This document shows positions 15,356 through 21,418 of a stretch of 34,871 nucleotides of DNA, in pieces. Under the pieces are notes generated by a model. That model searched no databases. It worked only from the letters and a program-made list of their open reading frames with translations, and had not been told where the DNA came from. This stretch comes from Paludibacteraceae bacterium (GTDB taxonomy: Bacteria > Bacteroidota > Bacteroidia > Bacteroidales > Paludibacteraceae). A program made the translations under genes and the position numbers. The stretch's first letter is position 1; each line of letters starts with the position of its first letter. Where the stretch lies: contig JAFSQV010000023.1 of NCBI GenBank assembly GCA_017446455.1, forward strand, positions 1-34,871. Reading direction: 5' to 3'.

Positions 15356-15380
15356 CATACGCAAGCACGCATGTCATTTT
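15345..15380 (-). terminator. Terminator after ruvB
   Basis: AATGACAT (15351-15358) and ATGTCATT (15371-15378) form an 8-bp stem with a T-tract on the minus-strand side. The T-tract overlaps the upstream part of the endonuclease promoter. Confidence 0.75.
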
Positions 15381-15403
15381 TAACAGAATAGCTATTATTT
15401 TCC

Positions 15404-16420
15404 TCAGAAGATGCTCTGCTGGCCGTCGGCGCTGATGGGGGTCTTGCCGAGGTGCTTGTACGCCAGTTCGGTCGCTTCGCGGCCGCGCGGGGTGCGCTTG
15501 ATGAAGCCTTCCTTGATGAGGTAGGGCTCATAGACATCCTCTATCGTGCCTGCGTCCTCGCCCATAGCCGTAGCGATGGTGTTCAGGCCGACCGGTCCGC
15601 CGCGGAACTTATCGATGATGGTGGTGAGCAGTTTGTTATCTATCTGGTCGAGACCGAAGGTGTCGATATTGAGTGCCTCGAGCGCATACTGCGCTATCTC
15701 GAGGTCGATGGAGCCGTCGCCCTTGACCTGCGCGAAGTCGCGCACGCGGCGCAAGAGGGCATTGGCGATACGGGGCGTGCCGCGCGAACGGCGCGCTATC
15801 TCGCCTGCTGCCTTCTCATTGATCTCCACACCCAGGAGCCGCGCACTGCGCTTGACGATACCGGCGAGGATATCCGCGTCGTAGTACTCGAGATGGCAGT
15901 TGATGCCGAAACGGGCACGGAGCGGACTGGTCAAGAGACCGCTGCGCGTGGTAGCACCGATGAGGGTGAAATGGTTGAGATCAATCTGTATCGTGCGCGC
16001 CGAAGGACCTTTGTCGATCATGATGTCGATACGGTAGTCCTCCATCGCCGAATAGAGGTACTCCTCGACAATCGGACTGAGACGATGGATCTCGTCGATG
16101 AACAGCACGTCGTTGGGTTCGAGCGAGGTGAGCAGTCCCGCGAGGTCACCGGGTTTGTCGAGCACCGGACCGGAAGTGACCTTAAAGCCCACACCGAGTT
16201 CGTTCGCGATGATATTACTGAGGGTCGTCTTGCCGAGTCCCGGAGGACCGAAGAGCAGCACATGGTCCAGGCTCTCTCCACGCAGCTTGGCGGCCTCCAC
16301 AAAGATCTTGAGGTTGGAGGTCACCTTGCTCTGGCCGGCAAAGTCGGCGAAGCACAACGGGCGGAGCGCATTGTCCTGCTCCTTTTCGGACATTTGTTGT
16401 CGGATATCAAATTCTGCCAT
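15404..16420 (-). CDS. ruvB: Holliday junction branch migration ATPase RuvB
   Basis: This 338-residue AAA+ motor, with RuvA, drives branch migration of Holliday junctions during recombination and repair. The Walker A motif GPPGLGKT is at residues 58-65, Walker B is LFIDEIHRL (about 107-114), and the sensor/arginine-finger region [19 protein letters not shown] and the C-terminal winged helix ending [15 protein letters not shown] are intact. Length is typical. The start overlaps the end of the upstream GldA-like ATPase gene by 14 bases, so the two are co-transcribed. A hairpin terminator follows at 15351-15378. ruvA and ruvC are not in the window. Confidence 0.97.
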   Translation of the reverse strand: MAEFDIRQQMSEKEQDNALRPLCFADFAGQSKVTSNLKIFVEAAKLRGESLDHVLLFGPPGLGKTTLSNIIANELGVGFKVTSGPVLDKPGDLAGLLTSLEPNDVLFIDEIHRLSPIVEEYLYSAMEDYRIDIMIDKGPSARTIQIDLNHFTLIGATTRSGLLTSPLRARFGINCHLEYYDADILAGIVKRSARLLGVEINEKAAGEIARRSRGTPRIANALLRRVRDFAQVKGDGSIDLEIAQYALEALNIDTFGLDQIDNKLLTTIIDKFRGGPVGLNTIATAMGEDAGTIEDVYEPYLIKEGFIKRTPRGREATELAYKHLGKTPISADGQQSIF

Positions 16421-17102
16421 TATTCGTCGCGTTATGGAATAATTGTTCTAAGTCGTTTATTTCGTCTATGGGTTGGTCGGCTTTTATCTCGCCATGGTCG
16501 AGAATGACGACGCGGTCACACATGGCGCTGACCTCTTGCATGATATGCGTGGAGAGAATGACCGTACGCTCTTTGCCAAGGTCGCGAATGAGAGACCGGA
16601 TCTCCACCAATTGGTTGGGGTCGAGGCCGGTGGTGGGTTCATCGAGGATGAGCAGTTGGGGGTTGCCGAGGAGCGCCTGGGCGAGGCCGACACGCTGGCG
16701 GTAGCCTTTGCTCAGTTCGCGGATATGCTTATGGCGCTCCGGCGTCAAGCCGACGCGGTCGATGAGGTCATCGACATTGGATATTGGAGATTGGACATTC
16801 TCTGCCGCAAGGGCGCGATTAACTCCGTTTTTGGTCATTTTGGCCATGAACTCAAGGTACTCGGCGACGTACATCTCGTCGTAGAGGGGGTTGTTCTCGG
16901 GGAGGTAGCCGATGCGTTCGGGCACGGCAACGGAACCGCTGTCGGCGCGCCAGAGACCGATAAGGATTTTCATCAGCGTGGACTTACCGGCACCGTTCGG
17001 CCCGAGCAGTCCGAGAACTTGGCCTTCGGGAATGGACAGCGTGACGTCGCGCAGGACTTGCTGCGCCCCAAAAGACTTGTTGATATGCTCAATATGCACC
17101 AT
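16407..17102 (-). CDS. ABC transporter ATP-binding protein (GldA-like)
   Basis: This 231-residue ABC ATPase has Walker [10 protein letters not shown], signature [15 protein letters not shown], Walker [14 protein letters not shown] and H-loop LSTHIMQEV. Its closest family is the GldA/NatA-like group of Bacteroidota ABC-2 exporters, but no permease gene (such as GldF/GldG) lies beside it, so the transported substrate is unknown. I chose the ATG at 17100-17102 ([12 protein letters not shown]), which matches the family start; an in-frame ATG at 17117 would add five residues and leave almost no leader after the promoter. The segment [18 protein letters not shown] is encoded by a 25-base dispersed repeat joined to an ATTGGA-type heptamer array, an apparent in-frame insertion. 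Confidence 0.88.
   Translation of the reverse strand: MVHIEHINKSFGAQQVLRDVTLSIPEGQVLGLLGPNGAGKSTLMKILIGLWRADSGSVAVPERIGYLPENNPLYDEMYVAEYLEFMAKMTKNGVNRALAAENVQSPISNVDDLIDRVGLTPERHKHIRELSKGYRQRVGLAQALLGNPQLLILDEPTTGLDPNQLVEIRSLIRDLGKERTVILSTHIMQEVSAMCDRVVILDHGEIKADQPIDEINDLEQLFHNATNNGRI
16776..16803 (+). repeat. Heptamer array ATTGGAN inside the GldA-like gene
   Basis: Units ATTGGAT, ATTGGAG, ATTGGAC, then ATTCTCT. On the coding strand it encodes VQSPISN. Confidence 0.85.
16798..16822. repeat. 25-base dispersed repeat, copy 2 (inside GldA-like gene)
   Basis: Matches 13225-13249 with three differences and directly abuts a heptamer array. It encodes NRALAAEN in frame. Confidence 0.8.
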
Positions 17103-17127
17103 GTTTGCGTTCTGCAATTTTGCGGGG

Positions 17128-17150
17128 CAAAATTACTACTTTTTTTTGAC
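17128..17150 (-). promoter_or_regulatory. Promoter of the GldA-like ATPase and ruvB
   Basis: Minus-strand -7 box TAATTTTG at 17128-17135 is preceded by an A-rich tract and GTCAA. It points at the ATPase gene; the ATG at 17102 leaves a leader of about 20 bases. Confidence 0.75.
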
Positions 17151-17164
17151 ATACACAAGTAAAA

Positions 17165-17195
17165 GCAAAAAAAAAGACATCCGAAGATGTCTTTT
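17165..17195 (-). terminator. Terminator after tRNA-Lys
   Basis: On the minus strand AAAGACATC / GATGTCTTT form a 9-bp stem (arms 17173-17181 and 17186-17194) with a four-base loop, followed by a T-run. Confidence 0.85.
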
Positions 17196-17196
17196 G

Positions 17197-17269
17197 TGTC
17201 CCCCGAGAGGCTCGAACTCTCGACCCACTGATTAAGAGTCAGTTGCTCTACCAACTGAGCTAGGGAGAC
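17197..17269 (-). tRNA. tRNA-Lys (anticodon CUU)
   Basis: A 73-base cloverleaf is readable on the minus strand: acceptor GTCTCCC/GGGGGAC with one T-G pair, D-stem GCTC/GAGC, anticodon stem ACTGA/TCAGT around loop CTCTTAA (anticodon CTT, reading AAG), and T-stem GAGAG/CTCTC with loop TTCGAGC. The discriminator is A and CCA is not encoded. It is transcribed from a promoter identical to that of the window's tRNA-Asp, but about 220 bases upstream, leaving a long structured leader. A rho-independent terminator follows directly. Confidence 0.96.
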
Positions 17270-17299
17270 TCGCTTGCATTAGAACTCGCGCGACTTCGG

Positions 17300-17480
17300 G
17301 TGAAACCCTCGTGGTAGCGCTACGTTCTATGCTACGCTCTTAGCTCGGACCATCGTTTCACTAGCAGTCCTCGCTAGTTAACCCGATTAAAACGCTAGCA
17401 ACGCGATGTTTTAATCGGAGAGGAAGAGGTACGTCGACTATACGAATTGCGAGGCAATGAAGTCGTCGTAAGTCACCTCT
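17300..17480 (-). ncRNA. Candidate structured leader/ncRNA upstream of tRNA-Lys
   Basis: Between the tRNA-type promoter (-7 box at 17497-17504) and tRNA-Lys lie four strong inverted repeats. A: 17425-17480, with outer AGAGG/CCTCT, a 10-bp middle helix with one mismatch and an inner ATTGC/GCAAT hairpin. B: 17383-17393 with 17408-17418, a perfect 11-bp stem. C: 17360-17365 with 17373-17378, 6 bp. D: 17300-17306 with 17355-17361, 7 bp, enclosing further GGTAGC/GCTACC pairing. C and D share two bases and may compete. No convincing reading frame is present. It may be a co-transcribed ncRNA, a processed leader or a decayed RNA gene; I do not recognise a named RNA family. Confidence 0.4.
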
Positions 17481-17485
17481 GACGT

Positions 17486-17516
17486 AAAAGCGGGTGCAAA
17501 AGTACTGCTTTTTTTT
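17486..17516 (-). promoter_or_regulatory. Promoter of tRNA-Lys and its leader
   Basis: On the minus strand an A-tract and GCAGTACTTTTGCACCCGC are visible, with -7 box TACTTTTG at 17497-17504. All 31 bases match the tRNA-Asp promoter. Transcription would start near 17490, about 220 bases before the tRNA. Confidence 0.8.
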
Positions 17517-17557
17517 GACATGACCAAATAAATTTGCAAAAAAATGCATTTAGGGGG

Positions 17558-18331
17558 TCATTTTTTGCAGGAAAGGCGCTCTGCAAAGGCTTCTGCTTCA
17601 GCAATCCGGTCGATTTTTCCGACATCCATCATGCGATAGTCTTTCGGAACGAAAGCCTTCAAGATTGGTAAATGGTAAATGGTAAATGGTGTATGCTCGC
17701 AGAGCGAGAGATAGAAATCTATCAACGAGAATTTCTCTTGAGGCATCTTCGCTAAGAGCGCCAAAGCCTCGGGACTGAGAATCTGCATGCCGGAGAAGGC
17801 GAGTTTTTGGAAATTGGAGATTGAAGATTGGAGATTGGCAGGACGCACTTCGCCGGTGGCGATATTCGTCCAGCCGCATAGGCAGTCTCTCTCATCGAAG
17901 CAGAGATAGCGCTGAGTCTTTCTTTCGCTCACCACCAACTGACTAATGCCGGTACGCTCATATTCAGCGATTAGCGTACTTATGTCGATATTGCTTAATA
18001 TATCTACATTGCAAGCTAAGATTGGTGTAGGGTGTAGGGTGTAAGGTGTAAGGGCTTTCTTGAGGCCACCGCCGGTGTCGAGGAGTTGGTCGCGCTCGTC
18101 GGAGATAGTGATGTTACAACCCCAGCCGTCGTTCGCGCGAACGGTTTCGATGATCTGGTCGGGAAAATGGTGCACATTGACGATGATGTCGGTGATGCCG
18201 GCGTCGCGGAGTTTCTCCACCTGCCACTGCAGCAAAGGTTTGCCGGCCAGCGGTACCAGCGCTTTCGGCATCGTGTCCGTGAGGGGTTTGAGGCGCGTGC
18301 CAAGGCCCGCACAAAAGATCATCGCTTTCAT
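17558..18331 (-). CDS. MurU-like nucleotidyltransferase (sugar-1-phosphate uridylyltransferase family)
   Basis: This 257-residue NTP_transferase enzyme has the pyrophosphorylase signature MIFCAGLGTRLKPLTDTMPK followed by ALVPLAGKPLL, the GGG of LLDTGGGLKKA and the metal-site region ACNVDIL. The closest functional group is MurU, which converts MurNAc-1-phosphate plus UTP to UDP-MurNAc, although mannose-1-phosphate guanylyltransferases look similar. The upstream AmgK-like kinase and RapZ-domain genes favour MurU. It overlaps the RapZ-domain gene by four bases (ATGA). Three separate heptamer arrays lie inside the frame, encoding TPYTLHPTP, NLQSSISNFQ and HTPFTIYHLP. All are in loops away from the motifs, so the protein is probably still functional. 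Confidence 0.8.
   Translation of the reverse strand: MKAMIFCAGLGTRLKPLTDTMPKALVPLAGKPLLQWQVEKLRDAGITDIIVNVHHFPDQIIETVRANDGWGCNITISDERDQLLDTGGGLKKALTPYTLHPTPILACNVDILSNIDISTLIAEYERTGISQLVVSERKTQRYLCFDERDCLCGWTNIATGEVRPANLQSSISNFQKLAFSGMQILSPEALALLAKMPQEKFSLIDFYLSLCEHTPFTIYHLPILKAFVPKDYRMMDVGKIDRIAEAEAFAERLSCKK
17664..17691 (+). repeat. Heptamer array AATGGTA inside the MurU-like gene
   Basis: Four units (ATTGGTA, AATGGTA, AATGGTA, AATGGTG). On the coding strand it encodes HTPFTIYHLPI. Confidence 0.9.
17804..17838 (+). repeat. Heptamer array AGATTGG inside the MurU-like gene
   Basis: Five units (TTTTTGG, AAATTGG, AGATTGA, AGATTGG, AGATTGG). On the coding strand it encodes NLQSSISNFQK. Confidence 0.9.
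18024..18054 (+). repeat. Heptamer array GGTGTAG inside the MurU-like gene
   Basis: Four units (GGTGTAG twice, GGTGTAA twice). On the coding strand it encodes LTPYTLHPTP. Confidence 0.9.
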
Positions 18332-18729
18332 AACTCTTTCTCTATCCCGCGCTCGCGGTGAATAAGATGAATAGCAACGTTATACTTCTCTTTCAGGTGT
18401 TGGGCCAGGTGCTCGGCGCAATAGACGGAACGGTGCTGACCGCCGGTGCAACCGAAAGCCACCTGCAGGTGGGTGAAATCGCGCTCGATGAACCGCTCTA
18501 CATGATGGTCAATAAGGGCATAGACGGAGTTCAGGAAGGTGAGTATCTCGCCGTCCGATTCGAGGAAGTCGATGACGGGTTGGTCCAAGCCCGTGAGGAA
18601 CTTGAACTGCTCGTACTTACCGGGGTTGTGGGTAGAACGGCAGTCGAACACATACCCGCCGCCATTACCGGATTCATCCACCGGGATGCCGCGCTTAAAC
18701 GAGAAGGAGTAGACTGTTACTGAGAGCAT
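18328..18729 (-). CDS. Stand-alone RapZ C-terminal domain protein
   Basis: This 133-residue protein matches only the C-terminal domain of RapZ: YSFSFKRGIPVDESGNGGGY, VFDCRSTHNP and the highly conserved GCTGGQHRSVYCAEHLA. In enteric bacteria this domain binds glucosamine-6-phosphate and controls GlmS synthesis via small RNAs. The N-terminal P-loop ATPase domain of RapZ is absent here. The gene overlaps the upstream AmgK-like kinase gene by 35 bases in another frame and the MurU-like gene by four. From memory, related Bacteroidota genes carry the kinase and this domain fused in one protein, so this may be a split fusion. A role sensing amino-sugar phosphate for cell-wall salvage is inference. 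Confidence 0.85.
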   Translation of the reverse strand: MLSVTVYSFSFKRGIPVDESGNGGGYVFDCRSTHNPGKYEQFKFLTGLDQPVIDFLESDGEILTFLNSVYALIDHHVERFIERDFTHLQVAFGCTGGQHRSVYCAEHLAQHLKEKYNVAIHLIHRERGIEKEL

Positions 18730-19615
18730 ATAGATAAGGATATTCGTCTTTGAGTTGCTCGAGTACCTCGCGCAGGTTTTTCAGCGCCAGAGGAATGGAC
18801 TCGAGGAAATGCGGTTTGCGCTCGAAATAACCGCGGTAACCGTACGCACCAAGCACTTGGAGGGTGCGCAAGAGCACGAAATGGGGCAAAGCGGATCTCC
18901 AATCCGCTTTATTGGTAAATGGTGAATGGTAAATGGTGATTTCTACTTTCTCCAATTCGCCCAAATAGGCGTCGATCAGTTGTTCGCGAAGGGCGGGCGA
19001 GAAGTTCGCTTTGGCTTGCCAGAGGAAAGAGGCTACGTCGTACTGCATCGGTCCGCGGCGTCCGCCTTGGAAATCGATGAAGTACGGTTGGTCATCGCGT
19101 ATCATCACATTCCGACTCTGGCAATCGCGATAGAGGAATGTCTCTGCCGGTTGCGCCAAAATGACCTGCACCAACGTATCGAAATCATCTTCCAGTTTGG
19201 GTTCGGAGAACTCGATCTTCGTGCCCTTGAGGAAGCAGTATTTGAAATAGTTGAGGTCCCACCGTATCGCGCGTTCGTCCATCGCGGGCACGGGAAAACA
19301 GACAGACCAGTCGAAGTCTTTCGCGCCCGTGACCTGTATATGCGCGAGGGCGCGTATCGTGCGTTCTAATAAGGTATAGTTATCGAGATGGTCGAAGAGG
19401 ATGGTGTCGCCCAGGTCCTCCTGGGTATAACTCATCTCGTCGTCGCTCACCGAATAGAGTTCCGGCACCGGCAGACCGAGCGCATGAAAATGGCGCGCCA
19501 TATAGATGAACGCACGGTTCTCATCGCGGTTCGTTCCCTGTACGCGAATGACCGAACGACCATTGGCGTCCGTCTCGCGGGTGTAGATTCTATTGGAACC
19601 CTGTTGCTTTAGCAT
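18695..19615 (-). CDS. AmgK-like aminoglycoside-phosphotransferase-fold sugar kinase
   Basis: This 306-residue APH-fold kinase has the catalytic loop LYRDCQSRNVMI, with Asp and Asn in the usual places, and the metal site FIDFQGGRRGPMQYDVAS. The wording of these motifs resembles AmgK, the anomeric MurNAc/GlcNAc kinase that makes MurNAc-1-phosphate for MurU during peptidoglycan recycling. It overlaps the lipid-kinase gene by seven bases (ATGCTAA) and the RapZ-domain gene by 35. The peptide KVEITIYHSPFTN is encoded by an AATGGTR heptamer array (18911-18941) next to a 9-bp inverted repeat. A choline or other APH-type substrate cannot be excluded. Confidence 0.78.
   Translation of the reverse strand: MLKQQGSNRIYTRETDANGRSVIRVQGTNRDENRAFIYMARHFHALGLPVPELYSVSDDEMSYTQEDLGDTILFDHLDNYTLLERTIRALAHIQVTGAKDFDWSVCFPVPAMDERAIRWDLNYFKYCFLKGTKIEFSEPKLEDDFDTLVQVILAQPAETFLYRDCQSRNVMIRDDQPYFIDFQGGRRGPMQYDVASFLWQAKANFSPALREQLIDAYLGELEKVEITIYHSPFTNKADWRSALPHFVLLRTLQVLGAYGYRGYFERKPHFLESIPLALKNLREVLEQLKDEYPYLYALSNSLLLLV
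18888..18941 (+). repeat. Inverted repeat plus heptamer array AATGGTR inside the AmgK-like gene
   Basis: AAAGCGGAT (18888-18896) and ATCCGCTTT (18902-18910) form a 9-bp inverted repeat that directly adjoins four heptamer units (18911-18938). On the coding strand it encodes TIYHSPFTNKADWRSAL. Confidence 0.88.
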
Positions 19616-20532
19616 CTAAACTGCAACGCGTTATGGAGGCAGGTGACTTTGCACGGACCGATGATATTCTCCAATATTCCGTCGGCCTCAAACATGATAT
19701 GCTTGCGGTAGGAGATCTCTATCTCGCGGCCTACTATCGGATAGACGAAGGGCAGTTCGGTCAGGCGACCGTTGAACAGGTTCGGTAGCGCTTTGAGGAC
19801 CTGCGAGAAGGTGGGTTTCTTGATAAACATCGCGTGGAAAACGCCGTCGGTAGGATCGGCCTCGGGGTTCTGGCGGATACCGCCACCCGAGAAAGGTCCA
19901 TTACCGATATTCATCGTGAAGAGTTGGTCATTGACCGCCTCTTTGCCGTCCACCGTCAGCACCATATGCTGCGCCTTATGCTGGATGACCGCGCCGATGA
20001 GTCCGAAGACATAGTTGACGTGGTGCGAACCGATATAGTACTTGAGCGCCTCGGCTTTCTTGCAGCACAGCGGGTCTACGCCGAAACCGACGGAGTTGAT
20101 GAAATAGCGGTGGTGCTCGATGTTATTACGCCAATAGGTGAGGCAACCGATGTCGATCGGATGTCCTTCGCCCTCAAAGAAGCGGCGAAGCGATTCATTG
20201 TGATTCTTGGTCAGGTTCCAATACCGAGCCCAATCATTTCCCGTGCCCCGCGGCATGAGTCCTACCTGGATCTTCGCTTTCTGCTCCGGCGTGAGCGTAG
20301 CGCGCATGATGCCGTTGATGGCTTCGGAGAGGGTACCGTCCCCGCCAAGGATGAGTATCTCGTCATATCCTTTCTCGACCAATTCGCGCGCTAACTCCGT
20401 CGCATGGCCTGCATATTTGGTCACGCGATACGCAAAAGGCAGGTGGCGCTTACGCAGCAAGTGCCAGAGGTAGATACGTTGTGCACGGAAATAGTTCTTG
20501 CCCGATTTCGGATTGATGATGATGCCCAGCAT
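19609..20532 (-). CDS. Diacylglycerol/lipid kinase family protein (YegS/DagK type)
   Basis: This 307-residue member of the DAGK catalytic family has the nucleotide-binding motif ILGGDGTLSEAINGI (GGDGT), the N-terminal IIINPKSGKNYFRAQRI and LMPRGTGNDWARYW. Such enzymes phosphorylate diacylglycerol or related lipids in the inner membrane for phospholipid turnover. The ATG is preceded by a GTTTAGC-type heptamer array (20543-20572) and by the terminator of the ribosomal-protein operon. I see no clear TAnnTTTG promoter in the gap, so it may depend on read-through. It is the first gene of the group leading into the AmgK/RapZ/MurU-like genes; whether it functions with them is unclear. Confidence 0.88.
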   Translation of the reverse strand: MLGIIINPKSGKNYFRAQRIYLWHLLRKRHLPFAYRVTKYAGHATELARELVEKGYDEILILGGDGTLSEAINGIMRATLTPEQKAKIQVGLMPRGTGNDWARYWNLTKNHNESLRRFFEGEGHPIDIGCLTYWRNNIEHHRYFINSVGFGVDPLCCKKAEALKYYIGSHHVNYVFGLIGAVIQHKAQHMVLTVDGKEAVNDQLFTMNIGNGPFSGGGIRQNPEADPTDGVFHAMFIKKPTFSQVLKALPNLFNGRLTELPFVYPIVGREIEISYRKHIMFEADGILENIIGPCKVTCLHNALQFRC

Positions 20533-20542
20533 GGCGGACAGG

Positions 20543-20572
20543 TATTAGTGTTTAGCGTTTAGTGTTTAGCGA
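20543..20572 (+). repeat. Heptamer array GTTTAGY upstream of the lipid kinase
   Basis: Units TATTAGT, GTTTAGC, GTTTAGT, GTTTAGC fill the gap between the start codon and the terminator hairpin. Confidence 0.88.
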
Positions 20573-20573
20573 A

Positions 20574-20613
20574 AACGATTAGCGCACCACAAAAGAGTAG
20601 TGCGCTAATCGTT
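20574..20613 (-). terminator. Terminator after the DUF4295 gene
   Basis: A perfect 14-bp inverted repeat (AACGATTAGCGCAC and its complement) with a 12-base loop, eight bases after the stop. Only four T's follow on the minus strand, so termination may be partial. Confidence 0.7.
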
Positions 20614-20620
20614 AGGTTTG

Positions 20621-20773
20621 TTACTTAAAGAACTCGTTCACCTTTTCGTTCAGAACGATCTCTTCTTGGAAGATGTAAGCACCCGTCTTAGGCGACTTAA
20701 CCATCTTGATGCACTTAGAGTGCGCGCGTCCGGAGTTACCGGTTTGCAGTGTTGCGACCGCTTTCTTTGCCAT
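20621..20773 (-). CDS. DUF4295 family small ribosome-associated protein
   Basis: This 50-residue basic protein begins MAKKAVATLQTGNSGRAHSK and contains MVKSPKTGAYIF. It matches DUF4295, a family confined to Bacteroidota and found beside rpmG. A Bacteroidota-specific large-subunit protein, bL38, has been reported from the Flavobacterium johnsoniae ribosome, and I believe it is this family, though I cannot confirm that here. The gene lies 28 bases downstream of rpmG in the same operon and is followed at once by a hairpin terminator, so it is the last gene of a ribosomal-protein operon. Confidence 0.88.
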   Translation of the reverse strand: MAKKAVATLQTGNSGRAHSKCIKMVKSPKTGAYIFQEEIVLNEKVNEFFK

Positions 20774-20801
20774 AGTTCTAAGCCTTTCTAATTAGGGTTA
20801 A

Positions 20802-20990
20802 TTACTTAATCTCCTTATGAAGCGTGTATTTCTTCAAGTAGGGATTGTACTTCATGAGTTCCAAACGATCCGGAGTGTTCTTGCGGTTCTTGGTGGTGAT
20901 GTAACGAGACATTCCGGGAACACCGCTGGCTTTTTGCTCAGTGCACTCAAGGATAACCTGAACGCGTGCTTCTTTTGTTTTCTTTGCCAT
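20802..20990 (-). CDS. rpmG: Large-subunit ribosomal protein bL33
   Basis: This 62-residue protein reads [20 protein letters not shown] and continues with [20 protein letters not shown], the standard bL33 pattern. It has the TEC-type segment but lacks the four-cysteine zinc ribbon of C+ paralogues, since only one Cys is visible. It is a component of the 50S subunit near the E site. It sits 17 bases downstream of rpmB and 28 bases upstream of the DUF4295 gene; all three are read from the promoter at 21312-21319. Confidence 0.97.
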   Translation of the reverse strand: MAKKTKEARVQVILECTEQKASGVPGMSRYITTKNRKNTPDRLELMKYNPYLKKYTLHKEIK

Positions 20991-21007
20991 TGTTTAGCTC
21001 CTTTCGT

Positions 21008-21244
21008 TTAATAGAGATAGCCCTTCTCCGCAGCCTGTTTCAGCGCGTTGTCGAGACCGATCTTGTTAATAGTTCTTAGACCGGCTGCACTCACGTTCAG
21101 CTCGATCCATACATCTTGTTCTACCCAGTAGAACTTGCGGCGGAAGAGGTTCACATCGAAGCTGCGCTTGGTATGGCGCTTCGAGTGCGAGACATTGCAG
21201 CCGACCATGGCTTTCTTGCCTGTAATTTGACAAATCTTTGACAT
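21008..21244 (-). CDS. rpmB: Large-subunit ribosomal protein bL28
   Basis: This 78-residue 50S subunit protein reads [20 protein letters not shown] followed by [18 protein letters not shown], which matches bL28. Length is normal for the family. It is the first gene of the operon rpmB-rpmG-DUF4295 and is transcribed from a -7 box at 21312-21319, leaving a leader of roughly 60 bases. The divergent sulP-type gene begins on the other side of that promoter region. Confidence 0.97.
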   Translation of the reverse strand: MSKICQITGKKAMVGCNVSHSKRHTKRSFDVNLFRRKFYWVEQDVWIELNVSAAGLRTINKIGLDNALKQAAEKGYLY

Positions 21245-21311
21245 TGTAGTATATATTTTATATTTTCGTTCAAATCAAGGGACTTTTCGCATAATTACAC
21301 GAAAAATCGCG

Positions 21312-21335
21312 CAAAGGTACTGCTTTTTTTTGAGA
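21312..21335 (-). promoter_or_regulatory. Promoter of rpmB-rpmG-DUF4295
   Basis: Minus-strand -7 box TACCTTTG at 21312-21319 is preceded by an A-tract and GCAG, the same arrangement as in the tRNA promoters. Confidence 0.8.
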
Positions 21336-21374
21336 TACACAAATTTTTTTGTAAAAAAATGCGATTTTTTTGCG

Positions 21375-21400
21375 TATTTAAAAAAAATGTGCTATCTTTG
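21375..21400 (+). promoter_or_regulatory. Promoter of the SulP transporter gene
   Basis: -7 box TATCTTTG at 21393-21400 follows an A-rich stretch. It fixes the start codon at 21419. Confidence 0.75.
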
Positions 21401-21418
21401 CGCCGAATTAAAGATTGT

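Noticed and set aside
17281-17361. A degenerate second tRNA next to tRNA-Lys
   Set aside because: Short tRNA-like words occur, but no acceptor or anticodon stem can be drawn; the inverted repeats support another fold.
17664-18054. Clustered repeats as a CRISPR array
   Set aside because: Units are 7 bases and contiguous with no spacers, lie inside a coding sequence, and no cas gene is present.
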